Positions 17,165 to 25,117 of a stretch of 64,000 bases of DNA are shown piece by piece. Source of the stretch: Paracoccus kondratievae (GTDB lineage Bacteria; Pseudomonadota; Alphaproteobacteria; Rhodobacterales; Rhodobacteraceae); assembly GCF_009301415.1 (NCBI RefSeq), contig NZ_CP045072.1:797001-861000 (forward strand), in the 5' to 3' direction. A program made the translations under genes and the position numbers. The notes beneath the pieces were generated by a model. It was not told where the DNA came from. It saw only the letters and a list, made by a program, of their open reading frames with translations, and did no database searches. Numbering within the stretch: position 1 is the first letter of the stretch; every line of letters starts with the position of its first letter.

Positions 17165-18454
17165 ATGAGCCAGGACGACACTCCCGACCTTGCCATCCCA
17201 CAGGCGGACAAGGTGGCCCCGGAAACGGTGGTGCTGCGCGTCCAGCCGCGCCCGGTCACGCGCTTGAACCGGCGCGTGCTGGCGATCATCGCCGGCGACC
17301 TGTCGATCACCGTGCTGGGCGCGCTGATGTGGTCGCTGCAACCGCAGCGGCGCGGCGCAGGCGAATCCACCGAGCTCTACAACGTCGATCGCGTTTCGCG
17401 CTCCGAAGGACTGGCGCGGTTGCCGACCGACTATTCCCAACTGCCGCCCGCCTTGCCGTCCGAGGTGCCGGAACGGGGGCTGCCGCTGCCGGGCGATCCT
17501 GGCCCGGCCATCGTCAATGCGCAGCGGCAGCCGGCGGTGGCCTACGCGCCACCCCGCCACGATCCGGCCGAGGCCGAGCGACAGGCCCGGTTGAAGGAGG
17601 CCGGGGAAGCCGCCGCTTCATCCGTGTTTTTCCGCTCGGGCACGCAAGGCGCCGCGCCGGTAGCGCAGTCACAGGTCGCCGCTGCGCCGGGTTTCGCTGC
17701 CAATGCGGCCTTTGATCCGATGGCGGCCGGATCGGCCTCAACGGCCGCTCAGCCCGCCAATCCAACCGCCGTGCAGAACGGCAGGAACAGAAGGAGGCAT
17801 TCCTGCAAGGCGCTTCTACGGGAACCCGTAATTCCGGCAACCTGACCCTGCCGGCTTCGCCCTATCAGGTCATGGCCGGCACGGTGGTCGCCGCTGCGCT
17901 GGTGACGGGCATCAATTCCGACCTGCCGGGCGACTTGATCTCCACGGTGACGGAGCCGGTCTATGACACGGCCACCGGCAAGTTCCTGCTGATCCCGCAG
18001 GGATCGCGCATCCTTGGGCGCTACAACAGCCAGGTCCGCTACGGGCAGAGTCGGGTTCAAGTTGTCTGGAACCGGATCATTCTGCCGGACACGTCTTCGC
18101 GCACACTCGACAATCTGGTCGGCGCCGATCCGGCCGGCTATGTCGGGCTGGAAGACGACGTGGACTACCGCTGGGGCCGCATCTTCGTCGGTGCGGCGTA
18201 AAGGCGGTGCTGGGCGTCGGTGCCGAACTGGCCGCGCCGGGGAACCGTCAGGACGGCGACGCATCATCATCGCCGGGCGCGACAGCGCGCAGGACAACAT
18301 CAACCAGGCCGGCGAGGAGATGACCCGCCGCAGCATGAACATCCAGCCCACCTTGACCAGCCGGCCGGGCCTGCCGGTGCGGATCATAGTTGCGCGCGAT
18401 TTGACGCTCCTCCCCTACCAGCCGCTCATGTTCAACCGAGGAACATCACGATGA
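17165..18454 (+). pseudogene. trbI: trbI (VirB10-like mating-channel protein), frameshifted
   Basis: The start MSQDDTPDLAIPQADKVAPE leads to an inner-membrane anchor near residue 40-60, a Pro-rich periplasmic linker, and after a one-base loss near 17775 the conserved TrbI/VirB10 block (SPYQVMAGTVVAAALVTGI, LIPQGSRILGRYNSQV, DDVDYRWGRIF). A stop and frame change near 18200 and another near 18262 precede the ending NIQPTLTSRPGLPVRIIV...FNRGTSR. It would span inner and outer membranes in the transfer channel. Three or more frame changes make it a pseudogene. The stop overlaps the next ATG. Confidence 0.8.
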
Positions 18455-18717
18455 GCACGACCAAGAAGTTGCGCTTGGGGCCGCTGCCGTCCAGCAGCAG
18501 CGTCAAGCTGACTTTTACATGCCCCGCCAGCCTGAAAGCCGACCCCGACTGCTATGCGCAGCTCCATGCCCAAACCTATGGCGAAGCTGCCGATGCAGCG
18601 ACGCTGATCCCGCACATGCCGGTAGCCTTCATGGCGGTGGATTGGGGTTCAGGAAGGGTGGCACGGGCAAGCCAGCGCCACCAAAACCAGGCTGACGATG
18701 CACAGCAGCCACGCTGA
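18451..18717 (+). pseudogene. DUF2274 protein, altered C-terminus
   Basis: The 88-residue reading frame starts MSTTKKLRLGPLPSSSSVKLTF and continues TCPASLKADPDCYAQLHAQTYGEAAD, which is the DUF2274 protein that follows trbI in Tn4371-type elements. Family members end soon after an ...GFRKG-like tail. Here one G appears to be missing near 18645, and the tail runs on in another frame to 18717. In the family frame a stop lies at 18693-18695. The function of DUF2274 is unknown. The core domain is intact, so a product is possible. Confidence 0.65.
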
Positions 18718-18720
18718 CCA

Positions 18721-19413
18721 TCCCTCGAACGCGCAGCCGAGCGCAGCGCGCTCTTCGTTCTGGAGTGCCATGAACGATTGGGCTTTGATGACCGACAAGC
18801 TCGCCGTTCCTTGGCAATCGCCACTGCCACAGTGCGACCCGGCTTGCTTTCCCAAGGCTTTCATGTGGCTCCCAGCCCACAACGCCGCATCCGCTGCAAG
18901 CGGCACGAAACAGGGATAACCTATTGCCCTGTATACGGTTTCAAGCCTCGCGTGATCTGCACGAAGAGCTTGGCACCGGCCCTTTTTTGTGCCGCTGGCG
19001 GTTGGCGACCCTTTTGATCAATTGGCAGAGACCGCCGTGCCCTGGGGTTTTCAGAATCAGCGATCCTTTGCATTTTGCTGCAGAGGCTGGGCTGGTCCGC
19101 CTGAACACAGGAGGCAGGGCCGCTGGCATGTTCGGTCGGGCCTCCCCAGTACATTTCCGGTCTGAGGCAGCAAACGCATCAAATTGCCGACTGGATCGGG
19201 GGACTGACGTTTGCTCCAATGTTGGTATGTCCGGTTTTTTTTGAAAGAATTTTTGTGCCTCGGGCATGACCGGCGTGCAGGAGTGCAACTTCGTTCGACA
19301 GCCTGCGAGCGCACTATCGCGCTTGGCTTTCTCTTTCCAGAGAGCCGTCAACTTTGCCTTAAGCCGTGTCCGTGTATCAGGGTGGTAGGCTGCGCTGACG
19401 GTTGGGGATCATG
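18721..19413. other. Intergenic stretch without a recognisable gene
   Basis: About 690 bases follow the conjugation remnant. The minus-strand frame 18629-18906 (GTG start, one hydrophobic segment near its C-terminus) and an open minus-strand frame 18941-19351 are present, but neither has a convincing ribosome site or recognisable family. A T-run lies near 19231-19239 with no good stem before it. The stretch may include decayed insertion-element sequence at the element boundary. Nothing firm can be said. Confidence 0.3.
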
Positions 19414-20238
19414 CTACTCCGGTAACATCCGCCCTTTCAGCAGGTCGACAAAGGCCCGGATATGGGGCTGACGCAGCGCCTGGGGTCGGGTGACCAGGAA
19501 AACCTCCAGGCCCGGCAGGACCTGACCGGGAAAAGGCTCGACCAGATCTTTTGCCAGCACGCGGGGCAGGGCGCCTGCGCCATGGCCGCGCTGCACCGCG
19601 GCCAGTTGCGCGGCAAAGGATGAAACCCGGATGCGGATATTCCCGAACCCAGCCGTCCGCGCAACTTTCATATGGGGCAGTTGGTCCAGAGGCGGCAGTA
19701 AGCCGATCATCGGCAATGTTTCTGGCCGCAGGCCGGGGCGGGCAGCAATTTCAGGGGTGGAAAAGATGCGAAATTCAATATCAGCGAGCCGTTGATAAAT
19801 CAGCGAGGGTTCGCCCAGATGCAGGGTGCGGATGGCGATGTCGGACGCGCCCTGCGCCAATTTCACCAGTTCGGCCGTGATCGACAGGTCCACAGTACAA
19901 CCGGGATTCAGGGTGGTGAATTCAGCCGCGATATCGGTCAGAGGGCCGACAAAGCCCTCGCCCGCCGTGATCCTGATCCGGCCTGACAAACCACTCGCTT
20001 CTGGCGGCGGGACCAGTGCGGATTCAAAATCCTGTGCCGCCTGCACCAGTGCTGAGCCACGCGCCGTCAGCCGTGTGCCATCGGCCCCGCGTTCGACCAG
20101 CGCCGCACCGATCACGGTCTCAAGCTGGGTGATGCGGCGCGACAGCGTCGAGGCGGCCATGCCAAGTGTCTCGCCCGCGCGCAAAAAGCTGCCGCGCCGC
20201 GCCACCGCCAGCAAAAGGCGAAGATCGTCCCAGTTCAT
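19414..20238 (-). CDS. LysR-family transcriptional regulator
   Basis: A 274-residue LysR regulator. The N-terminal winged HTH reads MNWDDLRLLLAVARRGSFLRAGETLGMAASTLSRRITQLE, followed by a substrate-binding domain with a periplasmic-binding-protein fold. The start at 20238 is chosen over the upstream in-frame ATG (20304) because it has GGAG 8-9 bases ahead and matches the family start. It diverges from an NAD-dependent epimerase, with 127 bases between them that contain a 6-4-6 palindrome. By the usual LysR arrangement it probably controls that gene. The ligand is unknown. Confidence 0.9.
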   Translation of the reverse strand: MNWDDLRLLLAVARRGSFLRAGETLGMAASTLSRRITQLETVIGAALVERGADGTRLTARGSALVQAAQDFESALVPPPEASGLSGRIRITAGEGFVGPLTDIAAEFTTLNPGCTVDLSITAELVKLAQGASDIAIRTLHLGEPSLIYQRLADIEFRIFSTPEIAARPGLRPETLPMIGLLPPLDQLPHMKVARTAGFGNIRIRVSSFAAQLAAVQRGHGAGALPRVLAKDLVEPFPGQVLPGLEVFLVTRPQALRQPHIRAFVDLLKGRMLPE

Positions 20239-20257
20239 AGAATAACTCCGGCCCAGT

Positions 20258-20273
20258 TTTGCGGATACGCAAA
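20258..20273. promoter_or_regulatory. Palindrome in the LysR/epimerase divergent gap
   Basis: The sequence tttgcg-gata-cgcaaa is a perfect 6+4+6 palindrome 20 bases from the LysR start. It contains a T-N11-A-like spacing as expected for a LysR box. A related half (tgcgcaaa) lies at about 20297-20304. Confidence 0.5.
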
Positions 20274-20365
20274 TCTGTTTTGCCACAGCGTGCGTTCTGC
20301 GCAAACCCCTCCGACGCTATTTAAGCCGGGAAGGGGTGCATTCCGCGCCTTGCAGGATCATCGAC

Positions 20366-21376
20366 ATGCAGACCGTATTCGTTACCGGTGCGACCGGGCT
20401 TCTGGGCAACAACCTCGTGCGGCTTTTGCTGGAACGTGGCGTGAGGGTGCGGGCCTTGGCCAGATCCCGCTCCAAGGCCGAGGCGCAGTTCGGCCAGCTT
20501 CCCGGACTTGAGATTATCGAAGGCGACATGCAGGATGTCGCGCATTTCGCCCCGTCGCTGGCAGGCTGTGATGTGGTGTTCCACACCGCAGCCTACTTCC
20601 GCGAAAGCTATGGTGGCGGAAAGCATTGGGCGATGCTGAAACGGATCAATGTCGATGCCACGGCAGAGTTGCTTACGGCTGCCCATGCGGCGGGTGTGCG
20701 GCGCTTCATCCATACCAGCTCGATTGCGGTGGTGAACGGGCCGCGTGGCGCGTTGATCGACGAAACGATGGCCCGCGATCCGCGCGATGCCGACGATTAT
20801 TATCGCAGCAAGATGCAATCGGACCGCGTGGTGCAGGATTTTCTGCGCCACCATCCCGAGATGTTTGCGACTTTTGTGATGCCGGGCTGGATGCACGGTC
20901 CCGGCGATCTGGGGCCGACTGCGGCAGGCCAGTTCACGCTGGACTACTTGCGGCGCGCGCTGCCTGGCATTCCTCCGGGCACATTTTCCTTTGTCGATGC
21001 CCGGGATGTGGCATTTGCTTTGGTCGCGGCGGCGGAAAAGGGGCGGCGGGGCGAGCATTATCTGGCCGCTGGGCGCCATATCGCCATGCACGATCTTGTG
21101 CAGATTTACGAGCATGTTACCGGCACACCTGCTCCAAAGCGTCAGATCCCGGTCGCGGTGCTGTGGCCGATCGCGACAATGCAAGAGATCATCGCCCGCA
21201 TTACCGGCCGTCCGGCGCTGCTGAGTCTTGCGACTGTACGCACCATGCGCGCCGAGGCCGAGCGCACGCGTTTCAATCCGGAGAAATCGCGCGATGAGCT
21301 GGGGCTGACTTTCCGCCCCATAGCCGAAACCATCCGCGACGAGGTCGACTGGTTCAAGGCGCATGGCATGATCTGA
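20366..21376 (+). CDS. NAD-dependent epimerase/dehydratase-family protein (extended SDR)
   Basis: A 336-residue extended SDR. The glycine-rich cofactor site VTGATGLLGNNLVRLL lies at residues 4-19, an HTAAYF segment near 75, a Ser region TSSIAVVNGP, and the active-site pair in DDYYRSKMQSDRVV (Y-x-x-x-K). Family members reduce or epimerise sugar-nucleotide, flavonoid-type or dihydrokaempferol-like substrates, and this one matches the broad group without a clear substrate. The ATG at 20366 has AGGA upstream and is preferred over 20336. The divergent LysR is probably its regulator. Confidence 0.87.
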   Translation: MQTVFVTGATGLLGNNLVRLLLERGVRVRALARSRSKAEAQFGQLPGLEIIEGDMQDVAHFAPSLAGCDVVFHTAAYFRESYGGGKHWAMLKRINVDATAELLTAAHAAGVRRFIHTSSIAVVNGPRGALIDETMARDPRDADDYYRSKMQSDRVVQDFLRHHPEMFATFVMPGWMHGPGDLGPTAAGQFTLDYLRRALPGIPPGTFSFVDARDVAFALVAAAEKGRRGEHYLAAGRHIAMHDLVQIYEHVTGTPAPKRQIPVAVLWPIATMQEIIARITGRPALLSLATVRTMRAEAERTRFNPEKSRDELGLTFRPIAETIRDEVDWFKAHGMI

Positions 21377-21484
21377 ATGCAAAAGCCGGATGATGCCCGG
21401 GCTCGCAGCAGTCTTTACGATGACATCATAAGCAGAATCGCCGGGGAGTCTGAGCAAGGCCGTCTGCCTTGGGTCCAGCCTTTC
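21377..21484 (+). pseudogene. ArdC-like antirestriction protein, N-terminal stub
   Basis: Directly after the epimerase stop, MQKPDDARARSSLYDDIISRIAGESEQGRLPWVQPF matches the start of the ArdC N-terminal ssDNA-binding domain, whose hallmark is Y-(D/E)-x-(I/V)-x-x-R-I...E-x-G-x-x-P-W-x-x-P(W/F). Beyond residue 36 similarity is lost and the frame wanders to 22009, antisense to a LysR gene. ArdC proteins protect incoming plasmid DNA, so the stub is another trace of mobile DNA in this region. Confidence 0.55.
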
Positions 21485-21550
21485 TGGATGGAGGCGAAGG
21501 TTTCCTCCTGTCATATCCCGGAATGCGGCACCTCCGGCAGCATTCAGGGA

Positions 21551-22504
21551 TCAACGTGCTGTTTCCCGGCCAACCGCGCCGATATCAGCCTGATCCGGCT
21601 GACTGTCCGCCGAGATGGGGCGCGGTTTGAACAGGTTTGCTGCCATGAAATCCACAAACACGCTGATTTTAGGCGCCAGCTGCCTGCTGGACGGCCAGAG
21701 GATGCGATATGTGCTGGAGTGGCGGACCGCGTGTTCCATCACGCTTACCAGCGATCCGTCATCAAGCTGTTCTTGCACTGCAAAATCCGGCAGGCAGGCG
21801 ATGCCATGACCGTCCTTGGCCAACTGTATCAGCGGCTCAATCGCGCTGGAGGTTACGGCGGTCGTCATTTGGAACGTGATCTTGTTTCCATGCCCGTCAT
21901 GCAGCCAGTCCTCGAGTCCGCTGGTCGGATAGCGATGTCGCAGACAGCGATGTGTAACGAGATCGCTCAATGTCTTTGGCGTGCCGTGTGCGCTGAAGTA
22001 GCTGGCTGAGCCCACCAGTTTAAAGCCAAAGCTGCCAAGGACACGCATCATCAGACGCGAATCCGTTGTATCGCCCGTGCGAACAACTGCGTCATATCCT
22101 TCATCAATCACATCAACCAACCTGTCAGAAAAGTCGAGGTCCAGCTCGATATCGGGCCAGGTGCGCATGAATGCTGAAAGGGTTGGCATCATCAGCATGC
22201 CGACCAGCGGCAGGCTGACCTTTAGCTTGCCGCGGGGCGCGTCACGGGTCTGCGACAACTCTATTTCCGCTGTTTCGATCTCGCTGAAGATGCGTCGGCA
22301 CCGTTCCAGAAACAACGTCCCCTCGGCCGTCAAGGTGATCGTGCGCGTCGAACGATGGAACAAGCGGACACCTAACCGCCCCTCCAGCCTCGCCACCGCC
22401 TTGCCGACCGCAGATGACGACACGCCGAGCTGCGCCCCGGCCTTTGTAAAGCTGCGGGTTTCAGCTGCCCGAACGAATGCGTTCATAGAACCAAGGCTGT
22501 CCAT
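21551..22504 (-). CDS. LysR-family transcriptional regulator
   Basis: A 317-residue LysR protein. It starts MDSLGSMNAFVRAAETRSFTKAG with the HTH continuing SSSAVGKAVARLEGRLGVRLFHRSTRTITLT, then the effector domain with GYDAVVRTGD and the GLEDWL...ITFQ segments of the DmlR/AaeR-like subgroup. It diverges from an MFS exporter (starts 166 bases apart), so it most likely controls that transporter. The effector is unknown. Confidence 0.9.
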   Translation of the reverse strand: MDSLGSMNAFVRAAETRSFTKAGAQLGVSSSAVGKAVARLEGRLGVRLFHRSTRTITLTAEGTLFLERCRRIFSEIETAEIELSQTRDAPRGKLKVSLPLVGMLMMPTLSAFMRTWPDIELDLDFSDRLVDVIDEGYDAVVRTGDTTDSRLMMRVLGSFGFKLVGSASYFSAHGTPKTLSDLVTHRCLRHRYPTSGLEDWLHDGHGNKITFQMTTAVTSSAIEPLIQLAKDGHGIACLPDFAVQEQLDDGSLVSVMEHAVRHSSTYRILWPSSRQLAPKISVFVDFMAANLFKPRPISADSQPDQADIGAVGRETAR

Positions 22505-22670
22505 TGCATTACCAATTATGGATGTAAATGTCCGATATGTTATGCATTTAAGCTATATTATCGTTCTTTGCGAATGAAATTACCTTGGAGGTCAGCACCA
22601 AGCCGACGAACAGCCTTCGCGCCTGACGGGCCGATATTTGCTCGTCGTTTTTCATCAGACAGGCAGACCC

Positions 22671-23882
22671 ATGACCGAGACGACAGAACCCAGATCATAT
22701 TTCGACGAAGCCGGCCGCGCTGCCTTTGTGCAGAGAGGTTTGCCTGTTGGATCGCTGCTTGCACTGGCGGTTGCCGGCTTCATTACGATTCTGACCGAGG
22801 CGCTTCCGGCAGGCCTGCTTCCCCAGATCAGTGGCAGCCTTCTGGTTTCGGAAAGTCTCACCGGGCAGCTTGTGACTATCTATGCGCTGGGCTCGCTGTT
22901 GACCGTCATCCCGTTGATCGCGCTGACCCAAGCTGTGCGGCGCAAGCCCCTTTTGTTGATCGCTCTCGCCGGATTCGCCATTGCCAATACCGTGACGGCT
23001 TTATCGACAAGCTATGTTCTGACCATGATGGCGCGGTTTGTCGCGGGTGTATCCGCCGGACTGCTTTGGGCTCTGCTGGCCGGTTATGCGGCGCGCATGG
23101 TGCCGGACCAATTGAAGGGCCGCGCTATCGCGGTCGCCATGATCGGAACGCCGCTTGCATTGTCGCTTGGCATCCCAGCCGGGACATTTCTTGGCACGCT
23201 GATCGGTTGGCGGTCATGCTTTGGCCTGATGACAGCGATGACGCTTGCTCTGATCATGTGGATGCTGATCAAACTGCCGGATTTTCCCGGACAGGCGGAT
23301 GGCAGACGTCATTCACTCGGCGAAGTCTTTCGAATGCCGGGCATCCGATCCGTGCTTCTTGCAACGCTTGGGTATATGCTTGCTCATAACATCCTTTACA
23401 CCTACATCGCGCCGTTCGTTTCGGCCGCCCGCATGGTCGGGCAAACGACGCTGATCCTGCTGGTTTTCGGTCTAACCTCGCTTGTCAGCATATGGATCGC
23501 AGGTGCACTGGTAGATCGTCACCTGCGCAGCCTGACGCTTGCAAGCATCGCATTGTTTGCAGTTTCCGCTTTGGTGCTGGGCATCGGGACCGACAGCACA
23601 TCAGCGGTCTATGCTGCGATCTGCCTGTGGGGACTGGCCTATGGAGGGGCGGCAACGCTTTTCGCGACGTCCATGACCCGGGTTGCTGGCGAGGCCACCG
23701 ATGTTGCGCAATCCATGATCGTGACGGTGTGGAATATCGCGATCGCCGGCGGCGGCATTCTGGGCGGGATACTGCTCAACAACCTCGGAGCGGTCGCCTT
23801 TCCATGGAGTGTGCTGGCGCTGCTGGTTGTCACGCTTGCTGTCGTCTGGGCCGCGCGGGCACATGGGTTTCGGTCATCATGA
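22671..23882 (+). CDS. MFS transporter, DHA1-type (sugar or drug efflux-like)
   Basis: A 403-residue, twelve-helix transporter. Helix 1 has VAGFITILTEALPAGLLPQI, and the loop 2-3 region is LLTVIPLIALTQAVRRKPLL. Helix 5 contains LALSLGIPAGTFLGTLIGWR, the antiporter-type motif C of DHA1 exporters such as AraJ/SotB/YdhP. It probably exports a small molecule by proton antiport. The start at 22671 gives a standard N-terminus; upstream in-frame codons lack a ribosome site. The divergent LysR gene is the likely regulator. Confidence 0.88.
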   Translation: MTETTEPRSYFDEAGRAAFVQRGLPVGSLLALAVAGFITILTEALPAGLLPQISGSLLVSESLTGQLVTIYALGSLLTVIPLIALTQAVRRKPLLLIALAGFAIANTVTALSTSYVLTMMARFVAGVSAGLLWALLAGYAARMVPDQLKGRAIAVAMIGTPLALSLGIPAGTFLGTLIGWRSCFGLMTAMTLALIMWMLIKLPDFPGQADGRRHSLGEVFRMPGIRSVLLATLGYMLAHNILYTYIAPFVSAARMVGQTTLILLVFGLTSLVSIWIAGALVDRHLRSLTLASIALFAVSALVLGIGTDSTSAVYAAICLWGLAYGGAATLFATSMTRVAGEATDVAQSMIVTVWNIAIAGGGILGGILLNNLGAVAFPWSVLALLVVTLAVVWAARAHGFRSS

Positions 23883-23988
23883 CATGCCTGCCGAATGGAT
23901 ATGGCCGCAGAGCCTGCCATCGAGCTGTTTGACTTTCGGTGCCGCTTGCGGCCGCGGATGGTGCCTGGGCGGGGGTATCCCAGCCCGG

Positions 23989-24594
23989 TCACTCCTTGGC
24001 CGGCGGCGCGAGGAAGCGGCGCACCATAAGCGTCAGCATGTCGCGGCTGGCGGCAAAGTCTAACCCATCGACCATCAGCGGCAGCATGGGTGCGGCATCC
24101 ACTACCGCGATCAGCATTGCTGCCACCTGTTCAGGGTCCAGCGCAGGATCGACCTCGCCCTTGGCCTGACCTGCCTTCAGAGTCTGTGACAGGATTGCCC
24201 GCACATGGCGGGTATTTTCCTGCAGGATCGCCCGGATGCGCGGGTTACGCCCCGCCTCGGCCAGAAGCTCAAAGAGGATGCGGCAGTGCTCGACATCGCT
24301 CCAGCCCTGCATGGTCCAGATCTCGGACAATAGCAGGGCCGAGGTGTCTGCGTCCTCGGGCTGGTCCGCGAAATAGCCATGCAGGCGGCGCAGATAATCC
24401 TCGGCCATTGCCTCGACGATCACCTCTTTCGAGCTGAAGTAATGATAAAGATGGCCGGGGCTGATCCCTGCCTCTTTGCAGATCGTTGCCGTCGAGGCCC
24501 CCCGCAAGCCTTCGCGAAGAAAGCAACGATGAGCGGCCTCTAGCAGCTCCAGCCGCTTTTCCTCGTGCTTTTCAGGGTCGACCTTACGTGCCAT
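23989..24594 (-). CDS. TetR-family regulator
   Basis: A 201-residue TetR protein. The HTH covers residues about 12-58 (LLEAAHRCFLREGLRGASTATICKEAGISPGHLYHYFSSKEVIV), and the C-terminal ligand domain has the BetI/TetR_C arrangement with WSDVEHCRILFELLAEAGRN. It diverges from the DoxX-like/MFS pair, and two near-identical 16-bp sites lie in the gap, one just before its own start and one over the predicted -10 of the other promoter. This is a strong sign of autoregulation plus control of the exporter. Confidence 0.9.
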   Translation of the reverse strand: MARKVDPEKHEEKRLELLEAAHRCFLREGLRGASTATICKEAGISPGHLYHYFSSKEVIVEAMAEDYLRRLHGYFADQPEDADTSALLLSEIWTMQGWSDVEHCRILFELLAEAGRNPRIRAILQENTRHVRAILSQTLKAGQAKGEVDPALDPEQVAAMLIAVVDAAPMLPLMVDGLDFAASRDMLTLMVRRFLAPPAKE

Positions 24595-24604
24595 GGCATA
24601 TTCC

Positions 24605-24620
24605 TAGAGTGATTGCACTA
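24605..24620. promoter_or_regulatory. TetR operator candidate, site 1
   Basis: The sequence tagagtgattgcacta, 10 bases before the TetR start, has a partly symmetric AGTGAT-TGCACT core and matches site 2 at 14 of 16 positions. Confidence 0.6.
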
Positions 24621-24650
24621 TTTATGTGTTGACGTGGCGCTTCCTTTAAA

Positions 24651-24666
24651 TAGACTGATCGCACTA
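24651..24666. promoter_or_regulatory. TetR operator candidate, site 2, overlapping a -10 box
   Basis: The sequence tagactgatcgcacta repeats site 1 in direct orientation, 46 bases away. A TTGACG at 24629-24634 with a 16-base spacer puts a TAGACT -10 at 24651-24656, inside this site. Binding would block the plus-strand promoter. Confidence 0.6.
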
Positions 24667-24740
24667 GAAATAACAGGGGGTCGTGGCGGCCGCGCAGATC
24701 GCGGGCGGCGTTCCCGCCATGTCCTGATTGCGAGGAATGA

Positions 24741-25094
24741 ATGAACACGACAAGACACCGGGCCGCTGCCGGCCTCGGGTTGCTTCTGGCTGCCTTTTTC
24801 CTGTTCGGTGCCTGGGGGAATCTGTTCCTTTCGGCCGAGAATGAGGCGGCATATGCCCGCTGGGGCTATCCCGGCTGGTTTCATTACCTGACAGCGGCGC
24901 TAGAACTGTCGGCTGCGCTGCTGATCCTTTATTCGCCAAGCCGGGTTTACGGTGCGGCTCTGGGCGCATGCGTGATGGCGGCGGCGGCGCTGACCACGCT
25001 TGGCCACGGTGAATACGCCCACGGTGTCGCACCCCTTGTCGTGCTGGCTGTGGCGCTGATCCTGCTGGCCCTTTCCTGGCCGCAAAAGACCTGA
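24741..25094 (+). CDS. Small four-helix membrane protein, DoxX-like
   Basis: A 117-residue protein with four hydrophobic segments (about residues 9-29, 46-64, 70-90 and 93-112) separated by short loops, and a SAENEAAYARWGYPGWFHYL segment typical of DoxX-like proteins (DoxX_2/DUF4345-like). The exact role of these proteins is not established; some accompany redox or stress functions. GAGGAATGA precedes the ATG. It is the first gene of the TetR-controlled operon and lies 23 bases ahead of the MFS exporter. Confidence 0.7.
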   Translation: MNTTRHRAAAGLGLLLAAFFLFGAWGNLFLSAENEAAYARWGYPGWFHYLTAALELSAALLILYSPSRVYGAALGACVMAAAALTTLGHGEYAHGVAPLVVLAVALILLALSWPQKT

Positions 25095-25117
25095 TCCGAA
25101 AACCGAGGCTTTCCACG

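Larger units (their letters stand above)
13181..18720. mobile_element. Decayed fragment of a Tn4371-type integrative conjugative element
   Basis: Within 5.5 kb lie a DUF3363 relaxase tail, a TetR regulator with a broken MFS exporter, a broken TraR-type LysR regulator, an EexN lipoprotein start fused to TrbG, TrbI and DUF2274. This is the tail order of the tra/trb module of Tn4371-like elements from beta- and gammaproteobacteria. The genes traG, trbB-E, trbJ, trbL and trbF are missing, and almost every frame is broken. No integrase, att site or terminal repeat was found, so the limits given are those of recognisable genes only. Confidence 0.75.

Noticed and set aside
19230-19245. Intrinsic terminator at a run of T
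   Set aside because: The T-run has no stable GC-rich stem directly before it.
18941-19351. Minus-strand 136-codon frame as a gene in the gap after the element remnant
   Set aside because: No ribosome site, no recognisable family and Ser/Arg/Lys-rich composition without clear codon bias. Kept only as part of the gap description.
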